The notes beneath the pieces were generated by a model. The model saw only the letters and a program-made list of their open reading frames with translations. It was not told where the DNA came from and ran no database searches. 64,000 bases of DNA from JBGMEA01 sp041447245 (GTDB lineage: Bacteria; Bacillota; Clostridia; Eubacteriales; Anaerofustaceae): assembly GCA_041447245.1 (NCBI GenBank), contig JBGMEA010000022.1, positions 1-64,000 on the forward strand, written 5' to 3'. This document shows positions 8,828 to 17,655 of this stretch, one piece after another (the stretch's first letter is position 1; every line of letters starts with the position of its first letter). The translations under genes were made by a program, and so were the position numbers.

Positions 8828-10066
8828 ATGATACAGTTGGCATTACTGGGTCTTGGTACTGTGGGACAGGGCGTATACGAAATTGTCGATACACTCAAGG
8901 AAAAGTCCTTCCACGGGAACAAAATCCGAATCAAGAAAATTTTGGAACGGGACACTGCCAAATTGCAGCGGCTCGAAATCCCTTCCGATCAGATTGCCGG
9001 CAGTATCGATGAGATTACAGGCGATGCGGATATCGGCATCGTCGTTTCCGTATTGGGCGGAATGGAACCGGAATATACCTTTATCAAGCAGGCACTTACG
9101 GCGGGCAAACACGTCGTCACGTCAAACAAAGCGATTGTTTCCGCACATTTGGAAGAACTGCTTGATCTGGCAAAAGCCCACGATGTTACCATACTCTTTG
9201 AGGCGTCCGTAGGCGGCGGCATTCCGATTATCGGTTCCTTGATAGAAACGCTGAAAATAAATGAAATATCGCACATTCAGGGCATTCTGAACGGAACGAC
9301 GAATTACATCCTGACAAAAATGAAAAATGAAAAACGTTCCTTCGAAGATGTTCTCGCTCAGGCGCAGCGTCTCGGATTTGCGGAAGCAAATCCCGGTGCG
9401 GATATCGACGGCTTCGATATTATGAGGAAAATCTGTATCTTGGCTTCCATTGCATTCAAAACTGCCGTAAAAGAAGAAGACGTTCATTTGCGCACACTCA
9501 GCAATGTCATGCTGGAAGACCTTCAGATGGCGGTGCATTACGGATATGAACTCAAATATATCGGCAAAGCAGTCCGATCGGGAGCAACTTACAGCATTTC
9601 CGTCACCCCTGTCCTGATTCCGAAAACATCTGTTGTGAGCAATGTCGACGAAGAATATAACATCATCATGATCAACGGAAATATCATCGGCGAACTTTGT
9701 TTCATGGGCAAAGGCGCAGGCAAAGATGCCACCGCGAATGCAGTCGTGACGGATGTGCTCAAAATCATCAACTCGGATATCACAAACGAAGACATCGGGA
9801 TCAAAGATACGTTGGCATCCTCGGGTTTGGAAGGCATTGCGAACGAATATTACATTCGTGTCTGCGTTGATAATTATAAACAATTTTCAAAAGCGGTCAA
9901 TTTGATTTCAGATCAAGTGCAGCGCAACAAAATCGTATTTTCATACGGGAAATTATTCGTGCTGACCGAAGAAATTTCTGCACAGGCCATGAAGACATTG
10001 TATGAAAAACTGCAACGGGTTGCTCCGAATGTCTTCTATGCGAGACTGGAAAATAATTCACTATAA
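8828..10066 (+). CDS. hom: Homoserine dehydrogenase
   Basis: A 412-residue cytosolic enzyme that reduces aspartate semialdehyde to homoserine, the branch point towards threonine and methionine. The Rossmann motif LGLGTVGQGVYEI opens the protein. The catalytic domain has FEASVGGGIPI, GILNGTTNYILTKM and EANPGADIDGFD, which are family signatures. The last 75 residues form a short ACT-like region, as in Bacillus Hom, suggesting feedback control by threonine. AGAGGT precedes the ATG. A separate ACT protein follows 19 bases later with its own AAGGAG site, so the two form an operon that ends at a strong terminator. Confidence 0.95.
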   Translation: MIQLALLGLGTVGQGVYEIVDTLKEKSFHGNKIRIKKILERDTAKLQRLEIPSDQIAGSIDEITGDADIGIVVSVLGGMEPEYTFIKQALTAGKHVVTSNKAIVSAHLEELLDLAKAHDVTILFEASVGGGIPIIGSLIETLKINEISHIQGILNGTTNYILTKMKNEKRSFEDVLAQAQRLGFAEANPGADIDGFDIMRKICILASIAFKTAVKEEDVHLRTLSNVMLEDLQMAVHYGYELKYIGKAVRSGATYSISVTPVLIPKTSVVSNVDEEYNIIMINGNIIGELCFMGKGAGKDATANAVVTDVLKIINSDITNEDIGIKDTLASSGLEGIANEYYIRVCVDNYKQFSKAVNLISDQVQRNKIVFSYGKLFVLTEEISAQAMKTLYEKLQRVAPNVFYARLENNSL

Positions 10067-10085
10067 TACAAGGAGCTGTAATAAT

Positions 10086-10568
10086 ATGTTCAATAACGAA
10101 AGTATCATCCGGGCAATCACGATAGATGACGACATCGCCAAAATCTCTATTCTGGAAGTTCCGGACAAACCCGGCATTGCATTCAAACTCTTCAATGCAA
10201 TCGCAAACGAAAATATCAAAATCGAAAGTATTGTACAAAACGTCAACAGAAATGCGGTCAATGACATCACCTTCACTGTTCCGATCGATCAGGCAGAAAG
10301 AGCACAGGAGATCACCAATGCGTTCGCCAGAGAAGTCGGCGCCACCAAAGTGGTTTACGATGAAGGCGTAGCGCGTCTGTCCGTTATCGGCGCAGCGATG
10401 GTTGCGAATTCCGACATCGCCGCAAAGTTTTTCAAAGCGCTTTACGATAAAGGAGTCAACATTCAGATGATCTCCACTTCGGAAGTCAAAATCTCCTGCG
10501 TCATAGAAAAAAACATGGCCAAAGAAGCTCTGAAACAAATTTACAAAGAATTTGAAATTGTAGAGTAA
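10086..10568 (+). CDS. Free-standing aspartokinase-type tandem ACT protein
   Basis: A 160-residue protein equal to the regulatory tail of aspartokinase without its kinase domain. Two ACT units are visible: SILEVPDKPGIAFKLFNAIA with IVQNVNRN and DITFTVP, then LSVIGAAMVANSDIAAKFF with INIQMISTSEVKISCVI-like sequence. These residues form the lysine/threonine sites in LysC. The true start is the ATG at 10086 with AAGGAG upstream; the upstream in-frame extension lies inside hom. No kinase domain precedes it, since hom ends 19 bases before, so it is not a truncated lysC at this locus. It may act as a separate regulatory subunit, like the beta chain made from an internal start in Bacillus lysC, or bind amino acids to control Hom. 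Confidence 0.85.
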   Translation: MFNNESIIRAITIDDDIAKISILEVPDKPGIAFKLFNAIANENIKIESIVQNVNRNAVNDITFTVPIDQAERAQEITNAFAREVGATKVVYDEGVARLSVIGAAMVANSDIAAKFFKALYDKGVNIQMISTSEVKISCVIEKNMAKEALKQIYKEFEIVE

Positions 10569-10570
10569 TA

Positions 10571-10607
10571 AACTGCCCGGTTCACTGAATTGAACCGGGC
10601 AGTTTTT
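10571..10607 (+). terminator. Terminator of the hom operon
   Basis: Fourteen-base stem aactgcccggttca / tgaaccgggcagtt with a six-base loop and T run, just after the ACT gene stop. Its T run reaches the stop codon of the convergent acetyltransferase gene. Confidence 0.9.
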
Positions 10608-11118
10608 ATATGTTTCGTATCCGTGCCATAATGTATTCGTCCGCATACTCACCGTTTCGGATTGCCGCTTTTCGTGCGATCCCCTCCTTCTCAAACCCCA
10701 ATTTTTCATAAACGTGAATGGCACGTTCATTATCCGCAAAAACGGAAAGTTCCACGCGAACCAGCATCAGCCAGTTATCCGCCACATCCAACACGGCTTT
10801 CATCAAAGCGGAACCGACCCCCATTTCCTGATAATCTTTATGTACCATGATCCCTACGGTAGCCGTATGCCTGTTTCTGGGATTCGGGCTGACATGCAGT
10901 CCTGCGGTTCCGATCACAAGATCAGAACCGTCGATCTGTTTGATAACGGCCACGAACTGATGGCTGTTCGGATCCAGCTTTGACAGAAATTCCTCGTTTT
11001 TCTTGATTGGCTCGGATGGAATTCCGAGTATATTTTCCATCACGCCGGGCATTCTGCGAAGCGCATTGATTCCTCTTGCGTCCGCAAATTCAATCGGTCT
11101 GATCTGATATTCCAACAT
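10606..11118 (-). CDS. GNAT N-acetyltransferase, YhhY-like
   Basis: A 170-residue GNAT-family acetyltransferase, cytosolic. The acetyl-CoA loop is visible as VHKDYQEMGVGSALMKAV, and the C-terminal NERAIHVYEKLGFEKEGIARK is typical of the family. The opening IRPIEFADARGI and the length suggest the YhhY/PhnO-type group that acetylates amino acids or small amines; the substrate cannot be read. The start at 11118 has AGGAG five to nine bases upstream; the longer in-frame version lacks one. It converges on hom and lies downstream of the leuS terminator. Confidence 0.8.
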   Translation of the reverse strand: MLEYQIRPIEFADARGINALRRMPGVMENILGIPSEPIKKNEEFLSKLDPNSHQFVAVIKQIDGSDLVIGTAGLHVSPNPRNRHTATVGIMVHKDYQEMGVGSALMKAVLDVADNWLMLVRVELSVFADNERAIHVYEKLGFEKEGIARKAAIRNGEYADEYIMARIRNI

Positions 11119-11136
11119 AATTTTCTCCTGACTGAC

Positions 11137-11168
11137 AAAAAAGACAAACGCCGGCAAATCGGCCGGCG
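11137..11168 (-). terminator. Terminator of leuS
   Basis: On the minus strand a cgccggc / gccggcg stem with a six-base loop is followed by TTTGTCTTTTTTG. It lies 24 bases after the leuS stop and just before the acetyltransferase start. Confidence 0.75.
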
Positions 11169-11191
11169 TCACTTCGTTTGTCGTTGTGCTT

Positions 11192-13603
11192 TTATTTCAG
11201 TACAATGTTATAAACCCGGCCGGGTACGTATATTTCTTTCACGATGATTTTTCCTTCCATCGAATCCAATACGATTTGGTTTTTACGCACGGCCTCTTTC
11301 ATTTCATCCGTTCCCGCATCTTTGTTGACAACAACTTTGGTGCGCAGCTTCCCGTTGATTTGAATCGGAATTTCAATCGAATCATCGACCGTCTTCGCGA
11401 TATCAAATTGAGGCCAAGCCGTTTGATACAGCATTCCTTCGAAGTGCATGCCGTTCCAGATTTCTTCCGTCAGATGCGGAGCCATCGGATTGAGCAACAC
11501 AATAAAGGTTCGCATGTCGGCTTTTGTAATCTTACCCAAATCATAATAGTTATTCGACAGTTTCATCAGTGCGGCAATTGCTGTATTGAATTTCATGGAA
11601 TCGATATCTTCCGTTACCTTTTTGATGGTCTGGTGAATGTAGGTCTCCAGTTCCGGCGTATGACCTTCCCTATCCGTTACCATATCCATCATCTTGTACA
11701 CACGGTCGAGAAAACGCTTGCATCCTCTTACGCCGTCTTCATTCCACGGTGCAGATTTCTCAAAATCACCGATGAACATCTCATACATCCTCAGCGTGTC
11801 GGCTCCGTATTCTGCCACCACATCATCCGGGTTTACAACATTGCCGCGCGACTTTGACATTTTTTCGCCGTTTTTACCCAATATCATCCCGTGGGATGTG
11901 CGCTTTGCATACGGTTCCGGGGTATTGACCACGCCGATATCATACAAGAATTTATGCCAAAAACGGGAATAAAGCAGATGCAGCGTGGTATGCTCCATCC
12001 CGCCGTTATACCAATCCACATTCATCCAATACTCCATAGCTGCTTTGCTTGCCAGTTCTTTATCGTTGTGCGGATCGGTATATCTCAGAAAATACCAGCT
12101 GGAGCCGGCCCATTGAGGCATCGTATCCGTTTCGCGAACGGCATGCCCGCCACATTTCGGGCAGGTGGTATTATACCATTCCGGCATATTCGCAAGCGGA
12201 GATTCTCCGTTATCGGTCGGCTGATAGTTTTCAACCTCCGGCAGTGTCAGCGGCAGCTCGCTTTCCGGAATCGGGACCCAACCGCAGCTTTCGCAATAAA
12301 CGAGCGGAATCGGTTCACCCCAGTAACGCTGTCTGGAAAAGACCCAATCCCTGAGTTTGAAGTTGACTTTTTTGCAGCCGATTCCCCATTCTTCAATTGT
12401 TTCGATCATTTTTGTTTTGGCTTCGGGTACTCGCAAGCCCTCAATGATCGGTGAATTAATCAAAATCCCGTTTGCCGTGTCGGCATACGCTTCTGTTTCG
12501 ATATCTCCCCCGGAAACAACTTCAATAATCGGAAGATTGAATTTCTTAGCAAATTCATAGTCCCGCTGATCATGAGCAGGAACCGCCATAATCGCACCGG
12601 TTCCGTATGTCATAAGAACATAGTCCGAAATATAGATCGGTATTTCTTTTTTTGCAACCGGATTGAATGCGGTAATTCCTTCCAGGCAGACTCCTGTTTT
12701 GTCTTTTGCCATTTCCGTGCGTTCGAAATCCGATTTCTTCACCGATTCTTCCTGATAAGCCTGAACTTCCGCCATATTGGAAATCTTAGATTGATAGGTA
12801 TCAATCAGCGGATGTTCCGGAGAGATTACCATATACGTCGCACCGTAAATTGTATCGGGTCTCGTCGTATAAACGCGCAAAGAGTCTTCGGTTCCGCTGA
12901 TCGGAAAATCAATCTCCGCTCCTTCGCTTCTTCCGATCCAATTGATTTGGCTGGCCTTGACGCGATCGATGTAATCCACTGTATCTAGGTCATCGATCAG
13001 CCGCTGTGCGTACTCTGTTATTTTGAGCATCCACTGATTTTTGACTTTGCGTACCACCTGACCGCCGCAGCGTTCGCATACTCCGTTCACCACTTCTTCG
13101 TTTGCGAGTCCGACTTTACAGCTGGTACAGAAATTAATCGGAAATTCTTTTTTATATGCCAATCCATGCCGGAAGAGCTGAATGAATATCCACTGCGTCC
13201 ATTTGTAATATTCGGGATCTGTCGTGTTGATTTCACGACTCCAGTCAAAGGAATAACCAAGCGACTGCAGCTGCTGTTTGAAACGATGTATATTATTATT
13301 TGTTACAATTCTGGGGTGAATCCCTGTTTTAATCGCATAATTTTCGGTCGGCAAACCGAACGCATCCCAACCCATCGGATACAAAACATTGTAACCCTGC
13401 ATACGCTTCTTGCGTGCAATGATGTCAAGCGCAGTATATGGCCTTGGGTGTCCGACATGCAATCCCTGTCCGGAAGGGTACGGAAATTCCACAAGTGCAT
13501 AAAATTTCGGTTTATCCGTATCCAACTGTGCATGAAAAGCACCCAGTTCTTCCCATCGATCCTGCCATTTTTTTTCTACTGCCTTGAAATCATAGTAGCT
13601 CAT
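11192..13603 (-). CDS. leuS: Leucyl-tRNA synthetase
   Basis: An 803-residue class I synthetase that charges tRNA-Leu. The HIGH motif appears as GLHVGHPRPY near the N-terminus and the second signature as GEKMSKSRGNVVNPDD. A zinc-knuckle-like segment (CTSCKVG...CERCGG) and the CP1 editing domain (TTRPDTIYGATYMV, GTGAIMAVPAHDQRD) are intact. The C-terminal anticodon-binding domain is complete and the length is normal for bacteria. The start at 13603 has GGAGGAACT directly upstream. It has its own strong promoter with a leader hairpin that may act as an attenuator, and its own terminator. Confidence 0.98.
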   Translation of the reverse strand: MSYYDFKAVEKKWQDRWEELGAFHAQLDTDKPKFYALVEFPYPSGQGLHVGHPRPYTALDIIARKKRMQGYNVLYPMGWDAFGLPTENYAIKTGIHPRIVTNNNIHRFKQQLQSLGYSFDWSREINTTDPEYYKWTQWIFIQLFRHGLAYKKEFPINFCTSCKVGLANEEVVNGVCERCGGQVVRKVKNQWMLKITEYAQRLIDDLDTVDYIDRVKASQINWIGRSEGAEIDFPISGTEDSLRVYTTRPDTIYGATYMVISPEHPLIDTYQSKISNMAEVQAYQEESVKKSDFERTEMAKDKTGVCLEGITAFNPVAKKEIPIYISDYVLMTYGTGAIMAVPAHDQRDYEFAKKFNLPIIEVVSGGDIETEAYADTANGILINSPIIEGLRVPEAKTKMIETIEEWGIGCKKVNFKLRDWVFSRQRYWGEPIPLVYCESCGWVPIPESELPLTLPEVENYQPTDNGESPLANMPEWYNTTCPKCGGHAVRETDTMPQWAGSSWYFLRYTDPHNDKELASKAAMEYWMNVDWYNGGMEHTTLHLLYSRFWHKFLYDIGVVNTPEPYAKRTSHGMILGKNGEKMSKSRGNVVNPDDVVAEYGADTLRMYEMFIGDFEKSAPWNEDGVRGCKRFLDRVYKMMDMVTDREGHTPELETYIHQTIKKVTEDIDSMKFNTAIAALMKLSNNYYDLGKITKADMRTFIVLLNPMAPHLTEEIWNGMHFEGMLYQTAWPQFDIAKTVDDSIEIPIQINGKLRTKVVVNKDAGTDEMKEAVRKNQIVLDSMEGKIIVKEIYVPGRVYNIVLK

Positions 13604-13632
13604 AGTTCCTCCGAACAATCTTTTATCATTGT

Positions 13633-13668
13633 AAAAAATGTCCCCTGCCGTCGGTCAAGGGACACATT
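13633..13668 (-). promoter_or_regulatory. Terminator-like hairpin in the leuS leader
   Basis: Between the leuS promoter and its start, the transcript can fold aatgtgtccctt / aggggacatt followed by six T. This looks like an intrinsic terminator inside the leader, 30 bases before the start codon. No T-box core (TGGNACCGCG type) is visible. Confidence 0.55.
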
Positions 13669-13714
13669 CATATCCTAGTGTGATCGAATCGATTTCGATC
13701 AGCTCCGTTGTTTC

Positions 13715-13744
13715 ATTTTACTTTGTTTGCATTTTTATGTCAAC
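13715..13744 (-). promoter_or_regulatory. Promoter of leuS
   Basis: Minus strand TTGACA, 17-base spacer, TAAAAT; a near-consensus sigma-A promoter about 105 bases before the leuS start. Confidence 0.8.
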
Positions 13745-13770
13745 TGTTTTGGCTTACTTCCGCCATTTTC

Positions 13771-14478
13771 TTAATTTTCAGCCAGTTCCAGCGCGATTTT
13801 CATCATATCGGTAAATGTTTTTTCGCGCTCTTTGCTCGTTGTCACTTCATCATGGACGAAATGATCGCTGACAGTTAAAATACAAAGCGCTTTTTTCCCC
13901 AGTCTCGCAGCATTCATATAAAGAGCAGCCGCTTCCATTTCCACTGCCAACACGCCCATCTCCGCCCACTGTTTCCAAGCTTCGCCGTTTGCGCTGTAGA
14001 ATACATCACTGGAAAATACATTGCCGACATGAACCGGAATATGCAAATCGTCGGCAATCTGCTTCGACTGATAAAGCAGATTAAAATCAGCAATCGGTGC
14101 GAACGTCCCGTTGAGTTGATATTGCGCCGCAAAATTGGAGTTCGTGCAGGCGCCCTGCGCCAAAATTACATCTCTCACATGAACCTGATCGGAGTATCCG
14201 CCGCAGGAACCGATGCGGACAATATTTTCCACGTGATAAAATGAAAACAATTCGTAAGAGTAGATTCCGATGGATGGCATTCCCATTCCGGAGCCCATTA
14301 CGGAAATTTTTCTGCCGTGATATGTTCCGGTATACCCGAGCATTCCCCTCACCTGGTTGACAAGTCTGGCATCCTCCAAGAACGTTTCGGCAATATACTT
14401 CGCTCTCAGCGGATCTCCGGGCATCAATACCGTCTTTGCGAAATCATTCTGATCGGCTTGATTATGAACAGTCGCCAT
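13771..14478 (-). CDS. deoD: Purine nucleoside phosphorylase, DeoD type
   Basis: A 235-residue cytosolic enzyme of purine salvage that splits purine (deoxy)nucleosides with phosphate to base and (deoxy)ribose-1-phosphate. The phosphate-binding MPGDPLRAKYIAE and NIVRIGSCGGY, the nucleoside-binding AVEMEAAALY and the catalytic Asp in TVSDHFV are all present. Length and motifs fit the hexameric bacterial family. GGAGG lies upstream of the ATG and a promoter is present, so it is probably a single-gene unit. Confidence 0.95.
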   Translation of the reverse strand: MATVHNQADQNDFAKTVLMPGDPLRAKYIAETFLEDARLVNQVRGMLGYTGTYHGRKISVMGSGMGMPSIGIYSYELFSFYHVENIVRIGSCGGYSDQVHVRDVILAQGACTNSNFAAQYQLNGTFAPIADFNLLYQSKQIADDLHIPVHVGNVFSSDVFYSANGEAWKQWAEMGVLAVEMEAAALYMNAARLGKKALCILTVSDHFVHDEVTTSKEREKTFTDMMKIALELAEN

Positions 14479-14513
14479 AATATTCCTCCGTATCCTTCCA
14501 ATATTCTTCTTTT

Positions 14514-14541
14514 ATTATACAGATTCCGCATGCCCTTTCAA
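14514..14541 (-). promoter_or_regulatory. Promoter of deoD
   Basis: Minus strand TTGAAA, 16-base spacer, TATAAT, about 35 bases before the deoD start. Confidence 0.65.
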
Positions 14542-14551
14542 GCACTCGGCT

Positions 14552-14578
14552 AAAAAAAGAAGCGGTAACACCGCTTCT
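14552..14578 (-). terminator. Terminator of the flavin reductase gene
   Basis: Minus strand stem agaagcggt / accgcttct with a three-base loop, followed by seven T. It ends the flavin reductase transcript just before the deoD promoter. Confidence 0.85.
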
Positions 14579-14586
14579 CCCAAGGA

Positions 14587-15054
14587 TCAATATTTTTCTA
14601 CAATTTCCCCGAAGACAATGTAATGATAATCCCCCTGCGGATAAAATGCATGACGAATCAGTTCCGATCCGACAAAACCGTTTGAATCCATTTGTTGCGA
14701 AAACAATATTCTGCATTCATAATAAGATTGGCAACCTTCGAGAATTTTTCCGGGAATTTCCTTTGCATCTTTGAGAATAATACCACAGCTGCGGAATTTA
14801 TTTTCCGACCGACCCGAGACTTTGCCGAAATGAATCAATTCCTTCTTCATCTCTCCTTCTGCCGGGATGCTGACTGTGAATGTTTTGGCTTTTTTCATCA
14901 GCTCAAATGTAAACCGCGAGGGGCGGATCATCGCCACAAAGACAGGGCGGTTCCAACACCTGCCCTCCATTCCCCAACCGATTGTCATACTGTTTGCTTT
15001 CCCGTCGTATTCAACGGTCAAAAAAGCACCGTTTGCCAATTGTTCATTCAACAT
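14587..15054 (-). CDS. Flavin reductase-like FMN-binding protein
   Basis: A 155-residue protein of the flavin reductase-like split-barrel family. It has the opening GAFLTVEYDGKANSMTIGW, where related proteins bind FMN, and PVFVAMIRPSRFTFELM. It may carry FMN and act in electron transfer or reduction of small molecules; the partner is unknown. An upstream TTG is open, but the -10 box covers it, so the ATG at 15054 is the first start in the transcript, with GGAAGAGAG as a weak ribosome binding site. Confidence 0.8.
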   Translation of the reverse strand: MLNEQLANGAFLTVEYDGKANSMTIGWGMEGRCWNRPVFVAMIRPSRFTFELMKKAKTFTVSIPAEGEMKKELIHFGKVSGRSENKFRSCGIILKDAKEIPGKILEGCQSYYECRILFSQQMDSNGFVGSELIRHAFYPQGDYHYIVFGEIVEKY

Positions 15055-15086
15055 GGACTTCACTCTCTTCCCTGTTTCTTGAATCA

Positions 15087-15114
15087 ATTATACCACAATT
15101 CAAACAAATGACAA
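15087..15114 (-). promoter_or_regulatory. Promoter of the flavin reductase gene
   Basis: Minus strand TTGTCA, 16-base spacer, TATAAT. It overlaps the possible TTG start at 15087 and so decides for the ATG at 15054. Confidence 0.6.
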
Positions 15115-15139
15115 AATAACACAGATCCCTCCGCCGCTT

Positions 15140-16795
15140 CTATTGTTCTCTCAGTTCCACACGTCGGATTTTCCCGCTGATCGTTTTCGGCAATTCGGGA
15201 ACAAATTCCACGATTCTCGGATATTTGTAAGGTGCAGTCAGATTTTTTACGTAGTTCTGGACTTCTTTTTTCAGTTCATCGCTGGGACTTTTGTCTTTGA
15301 CCAAAACGATCGTTGCTTTTACCAGCTGTCCGCGTGTTCCTTCCGGATCAGGCACTCCGGTTACCGCACATTCCAATACATAAGGCAATTCCATGATGAC
15401 ACTTTCTATTTCAAACGGACCGATTCGATATCCGGAAGACTTGATCAGATCATCCGTTCTCCCGACATACCAGTAATAACCGTCCTCATCCATCCATGCA
15501 GTATCGCCTGTGTGATAATACCCGTTTCGGATTGCCTCGTCTGTCTTCTCCGGATCATTGTAGTATTCTTTAAACAAACCGACAGGGACTTCGTCTTTGA
15601 CATTGATGACAATTTCTCCGACTTCACCGACGGGGACCTGCTGATCGTCACTGTCTATCAAAGTAACATCGAATTGAGGATTCGGTTTTCCCATCGACCC
15701 CGGTTTCGGGGTATCTCCGATCAGATTTGCAATCAGTAATGTTGTTTCCGTCTGCCCGAATCCCTCCATCAGCTTGACGTTCGTATGTTGCAAAAACTTG
15801 TTGAATACTTCCGGGTTCAGTGCTTCTCCGGCAACCGTCGCATACGTCAGAGAAGACAGATCATACTTTGCAAGATCTTCTTTGATGAAAAAGCGAAACA
15901 TGGTAGGAGGTGCACAGAAGGTCGTGATTTGATATTCTGCAAAGAGAGGCAAAATATCATGTGCATCAAATCGAACAAAGTCATACGCAAACACACAGGT
16001 TTCAGCGAGCCATTGCCCATACAATTTCCCCCATACCGCTTTCCCCCATCCGGTGTCGGAAATCGTGCAATGAACCCCGTTCGGATCGACATTGTGCCAA
16101 AACTTGGCTGTAACAATATGCCCAAGCGAATAAGTATGCTTATGCGCGGCAATTTTCGGATAACTTGTCGTTCCTGATGTAAAATACATCAGCATGATTT
16201 CATCCCGTTTCGGACAGGCATCTCCACTCGGACGATCGAATACATCCGATTGTTTTTCGATGTCCGCATCAAATGAATGCCATCCTTCTTTTTCCCCGCC
16301 TGCCAGTATTTTTACATCTACCGTCGACGATGCTGCGATTGCTTCTTCCGCATGGTTGCTCACTTCCCCGAATGCTGTGCAGACAATCGCCTTGACTCCG
16401 GCTTTTTCGAAGCGATAAACAAAGTCTTTGCACGTCAGCTGATCCGTGGCAGGAATCGCAATTGCGCCGATTTTATGCAATGCAAGCATGGAAAACCAAA
16501 ACTGATACTGCCGTCTGAGCACAAGCATCACGCGATCCCCTTTTTTAATGCCGAGCGAAACAAAATAATTCGCAGTTTGATTAGAGTATTTTTTCAGATC
16601 CGCAAATGTGAAATTTCGCACATCCTTGTCTTTGGACAACCAAAGCAGTGCCCGTTTGTCAGGCGTTTTTTCGGCAAGAGCGTCCATAACATCAAAGCCG
16701 AAATTATAATTTTCATCCGCTGTAAACCCGATTTTCGTCAAACGGTTGTTTGCATCGAATTCTGTTTTTACAAATTTTTCGTAGATCAGTGCCAT
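15140..16795 (-). CDS. AMP-forming acyl-CoA synthetase
   Basis: A 551-residue member of the acyl/aryl-CoA ligase family, which joins a carboxylic acid to CoA through an acyl-AMP. The nucleotide loop YFTSGTTSYPKIAAHKH, TVAGEALNPEVF, GFGQTETTL, the hinge region YHTGDTAWMDEDGYYWYVGR and the catalytic Lys in KTISGKIRRVEL are all intact. The overall look fits the medium-chain/aryl group (acid of about C4 or an aryl acetate) more than acetyl-CoA synthetase, but the substrate cannot be fixed by eye. It follows the XRE/cupin gene by eight bases and shares its T-box leader, which ties it to an amino acid, possibly through salvage of the matching acid. Confidence 0.88.
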   Translation of the reverse strand: MALIYEKFVKTEFDANNRLTKIGFTADENYNFGFDVMDALAEKTPDKRALLWLSKDKDVRNFTFADLKKYSNQTANYFVSLGIKKGDRVMLVLRRQYQFWFSMLALHKIGAIAIPATDQLTCKDFVYRFEKAGVKAIVCTAFGEVSNHAEEAIAASSTVDVKILAGGEKEGWHSFDADIEKQSDVFDRPSGDACPKRDEIMLMYFTSGTTSYPKIAAHKHTYSLGHIVTAKFWHNVDPNGVHCTISDTGWGKAVWGKLYGQWLAETCVFAYDFVRFDAHDILPLFAEYQITTFCAPPTMFRFFIKEDLAKYDLSSLTYATVAGEALNPEVFNKFLQHTNVKLMEGFGQTETTLLIANLIGDTPKPGSMGKPNPQFDVTLIDSDDQQVPVGEVGEIVINVKDEVPVGLFKEYYNDPEKTDEAIRNGYYHTGDTAWMDEDGYYWYVGRTDDLIKSSGYRIGPFEIESVIMELPYVLECAVTGVPDPEGTRGQLVKATIVLVKDKSPSDELKKEVQNYVKNLTAPYKYPRIVEFVPELPKTISGKIRRVELREQ

Positions 16796-16803
16796 ATATT
16801 ACC

Positions 16804-17370
16804 TTACGCTTTCATTACAATTGCCAAAAATGAGCAGTCTTCTCCGCCGGTTGCGATCATGCCGTGCCCATGGGAAGAATCATAATAAACGCAATCTCCT
16901 TCTTTTAATATTTCCGTATGAGTTTCGAACTGCACTTTCAGCTGTCCTTTCAGAATATAATCCATTTCCTGCCCGTCATGGGTTGAAAGAGGAATCTCCG
17001 TATTCTGTTCACCCGCGTTGTACTTTGCCGTTACCAGAAACGGTTCGGCTATTTTGTGTTTGAACAGATAAGCCAAATGGCTGTACTCCAGCCCGCTTCT
17101 GCGTTTAACAGAAAGACCTTTTCCTTTTCTCACAATGCTGTAAAAAGAAAGTTTCGGCATTTCTCCGGTCAGCAGTTCGGCAAGTTCGATTCCGAAACGT
17201 TCCGCACATTTATACAAGAAAGTAAAGGAGAAATCCGATTCTCCGTTTTCGCAGGACATATACTCCTGCACACTCACCCCCGTGACTTCAGCCATCTCTT
17301 CATAAGAAATTTCCATAATTTCTCTTGTGAACTTCAGTCTTTGTGCCACCTGTTCGATAATATACTCCAT
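16804..17370 (-). CDS. XRE-cupin transcriptional regulator
   Basis: A 188-residue regulator. The N-terminal helix-turn-helix (about 3-60: YEEMAEVTGVSVQEYMSCENG) is of the XRE type, and the C-terminal half is a single cupin barrel (about 105-185, with STHDGQEMDYILKGQ and SSHGHGMIATG holding the likely metal-binding His residues). Such proteins bind a small ligand in the cupin and control neighbouring genes. The ATG at 17370 has GGAGG six bases upstream; an ATG six codons earlier does not. It is the first gene behind the T-box and is followed by the acyl-CoA ligase, a pairing common in Clostridia. Confidence 0.85.
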   Translation of the reverse strand: MEYIIEQVAQRLKFTREIMEISYEEMAEVTGVSVQEYMSCENGESDFSFTFLYKCAERFGIELAELLTGEMPKLSFYSIVRKGKGLSVKRRSGLEYSHLAYLFKHKIAEPFLVTAKYNAGEQNTEIPLSTHDGQEMDYILKGQLKVQFETHTEILKEGDCVYYDSSHGHGMIATGGEDCSFLAIVMKA

Positions 17371-17396
17371 AGGTACCTCCCGATTCATTTTATCAA

Positions 17397-17655
17397 TAAA
17401 AAAACCGTCTCAACGTATGAGACGGAAATACCGCGTTACCACTCAATTTGCTGTCAACCGACAACCTGCTCTGTGCATATCCAACAATATGCTCTCATGC
17501 TAACGGAGAGAAACCGTTCCGACCTACTGAATTTCAGCGGAAAGCTCAAGGGTGATTTTCCGATCATTTTTTGTATTGCCTTTCACCATCCGGCAACTCT
17601 CTCAACAAAATTCCGACTGTTTTTTGTCCCTGTCAAAGCTTTTGATATTGTTATT
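17397..17655 (-). promoter_or_regulatory. T-box riboswitch, probable Phe (UUC) specifier
   Basis: The minus-strand leader carries the T-box layout. Stem I has GAGAGAGTTGCC with GGATGGTGAAAGGCAA, the distal part TCACCCTTGAGC and the specifier side GAAATTCAGTAGG. The T-box core is TGAGTGGTAACGCGG (17429-17446 on the plus strand), and the final terminator is ccgtctca / tgagacgg followed by seven T (17397-17425). The UGGU of the core would pair with an uncharged tRNA ending ACCA. Reading the codon as the triplet followed by A-GTAGG gives UUC (Phe); a one-base shift would give AUU (Ile), but then a C follows where the family prefers a purine. It would let transcription into the XRE-cupin and acyl-CoA ligase genes when that tRNA is uncharged. 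Confidence 0.88.

Noticed and set aside
11186..13678. Several plus-strand open frames opposite leuS
   Set aside because: leuS is complete and highly conserved on the minus strand; the opposite frames are shadows rich in Phe, His and Arg with no motifs.
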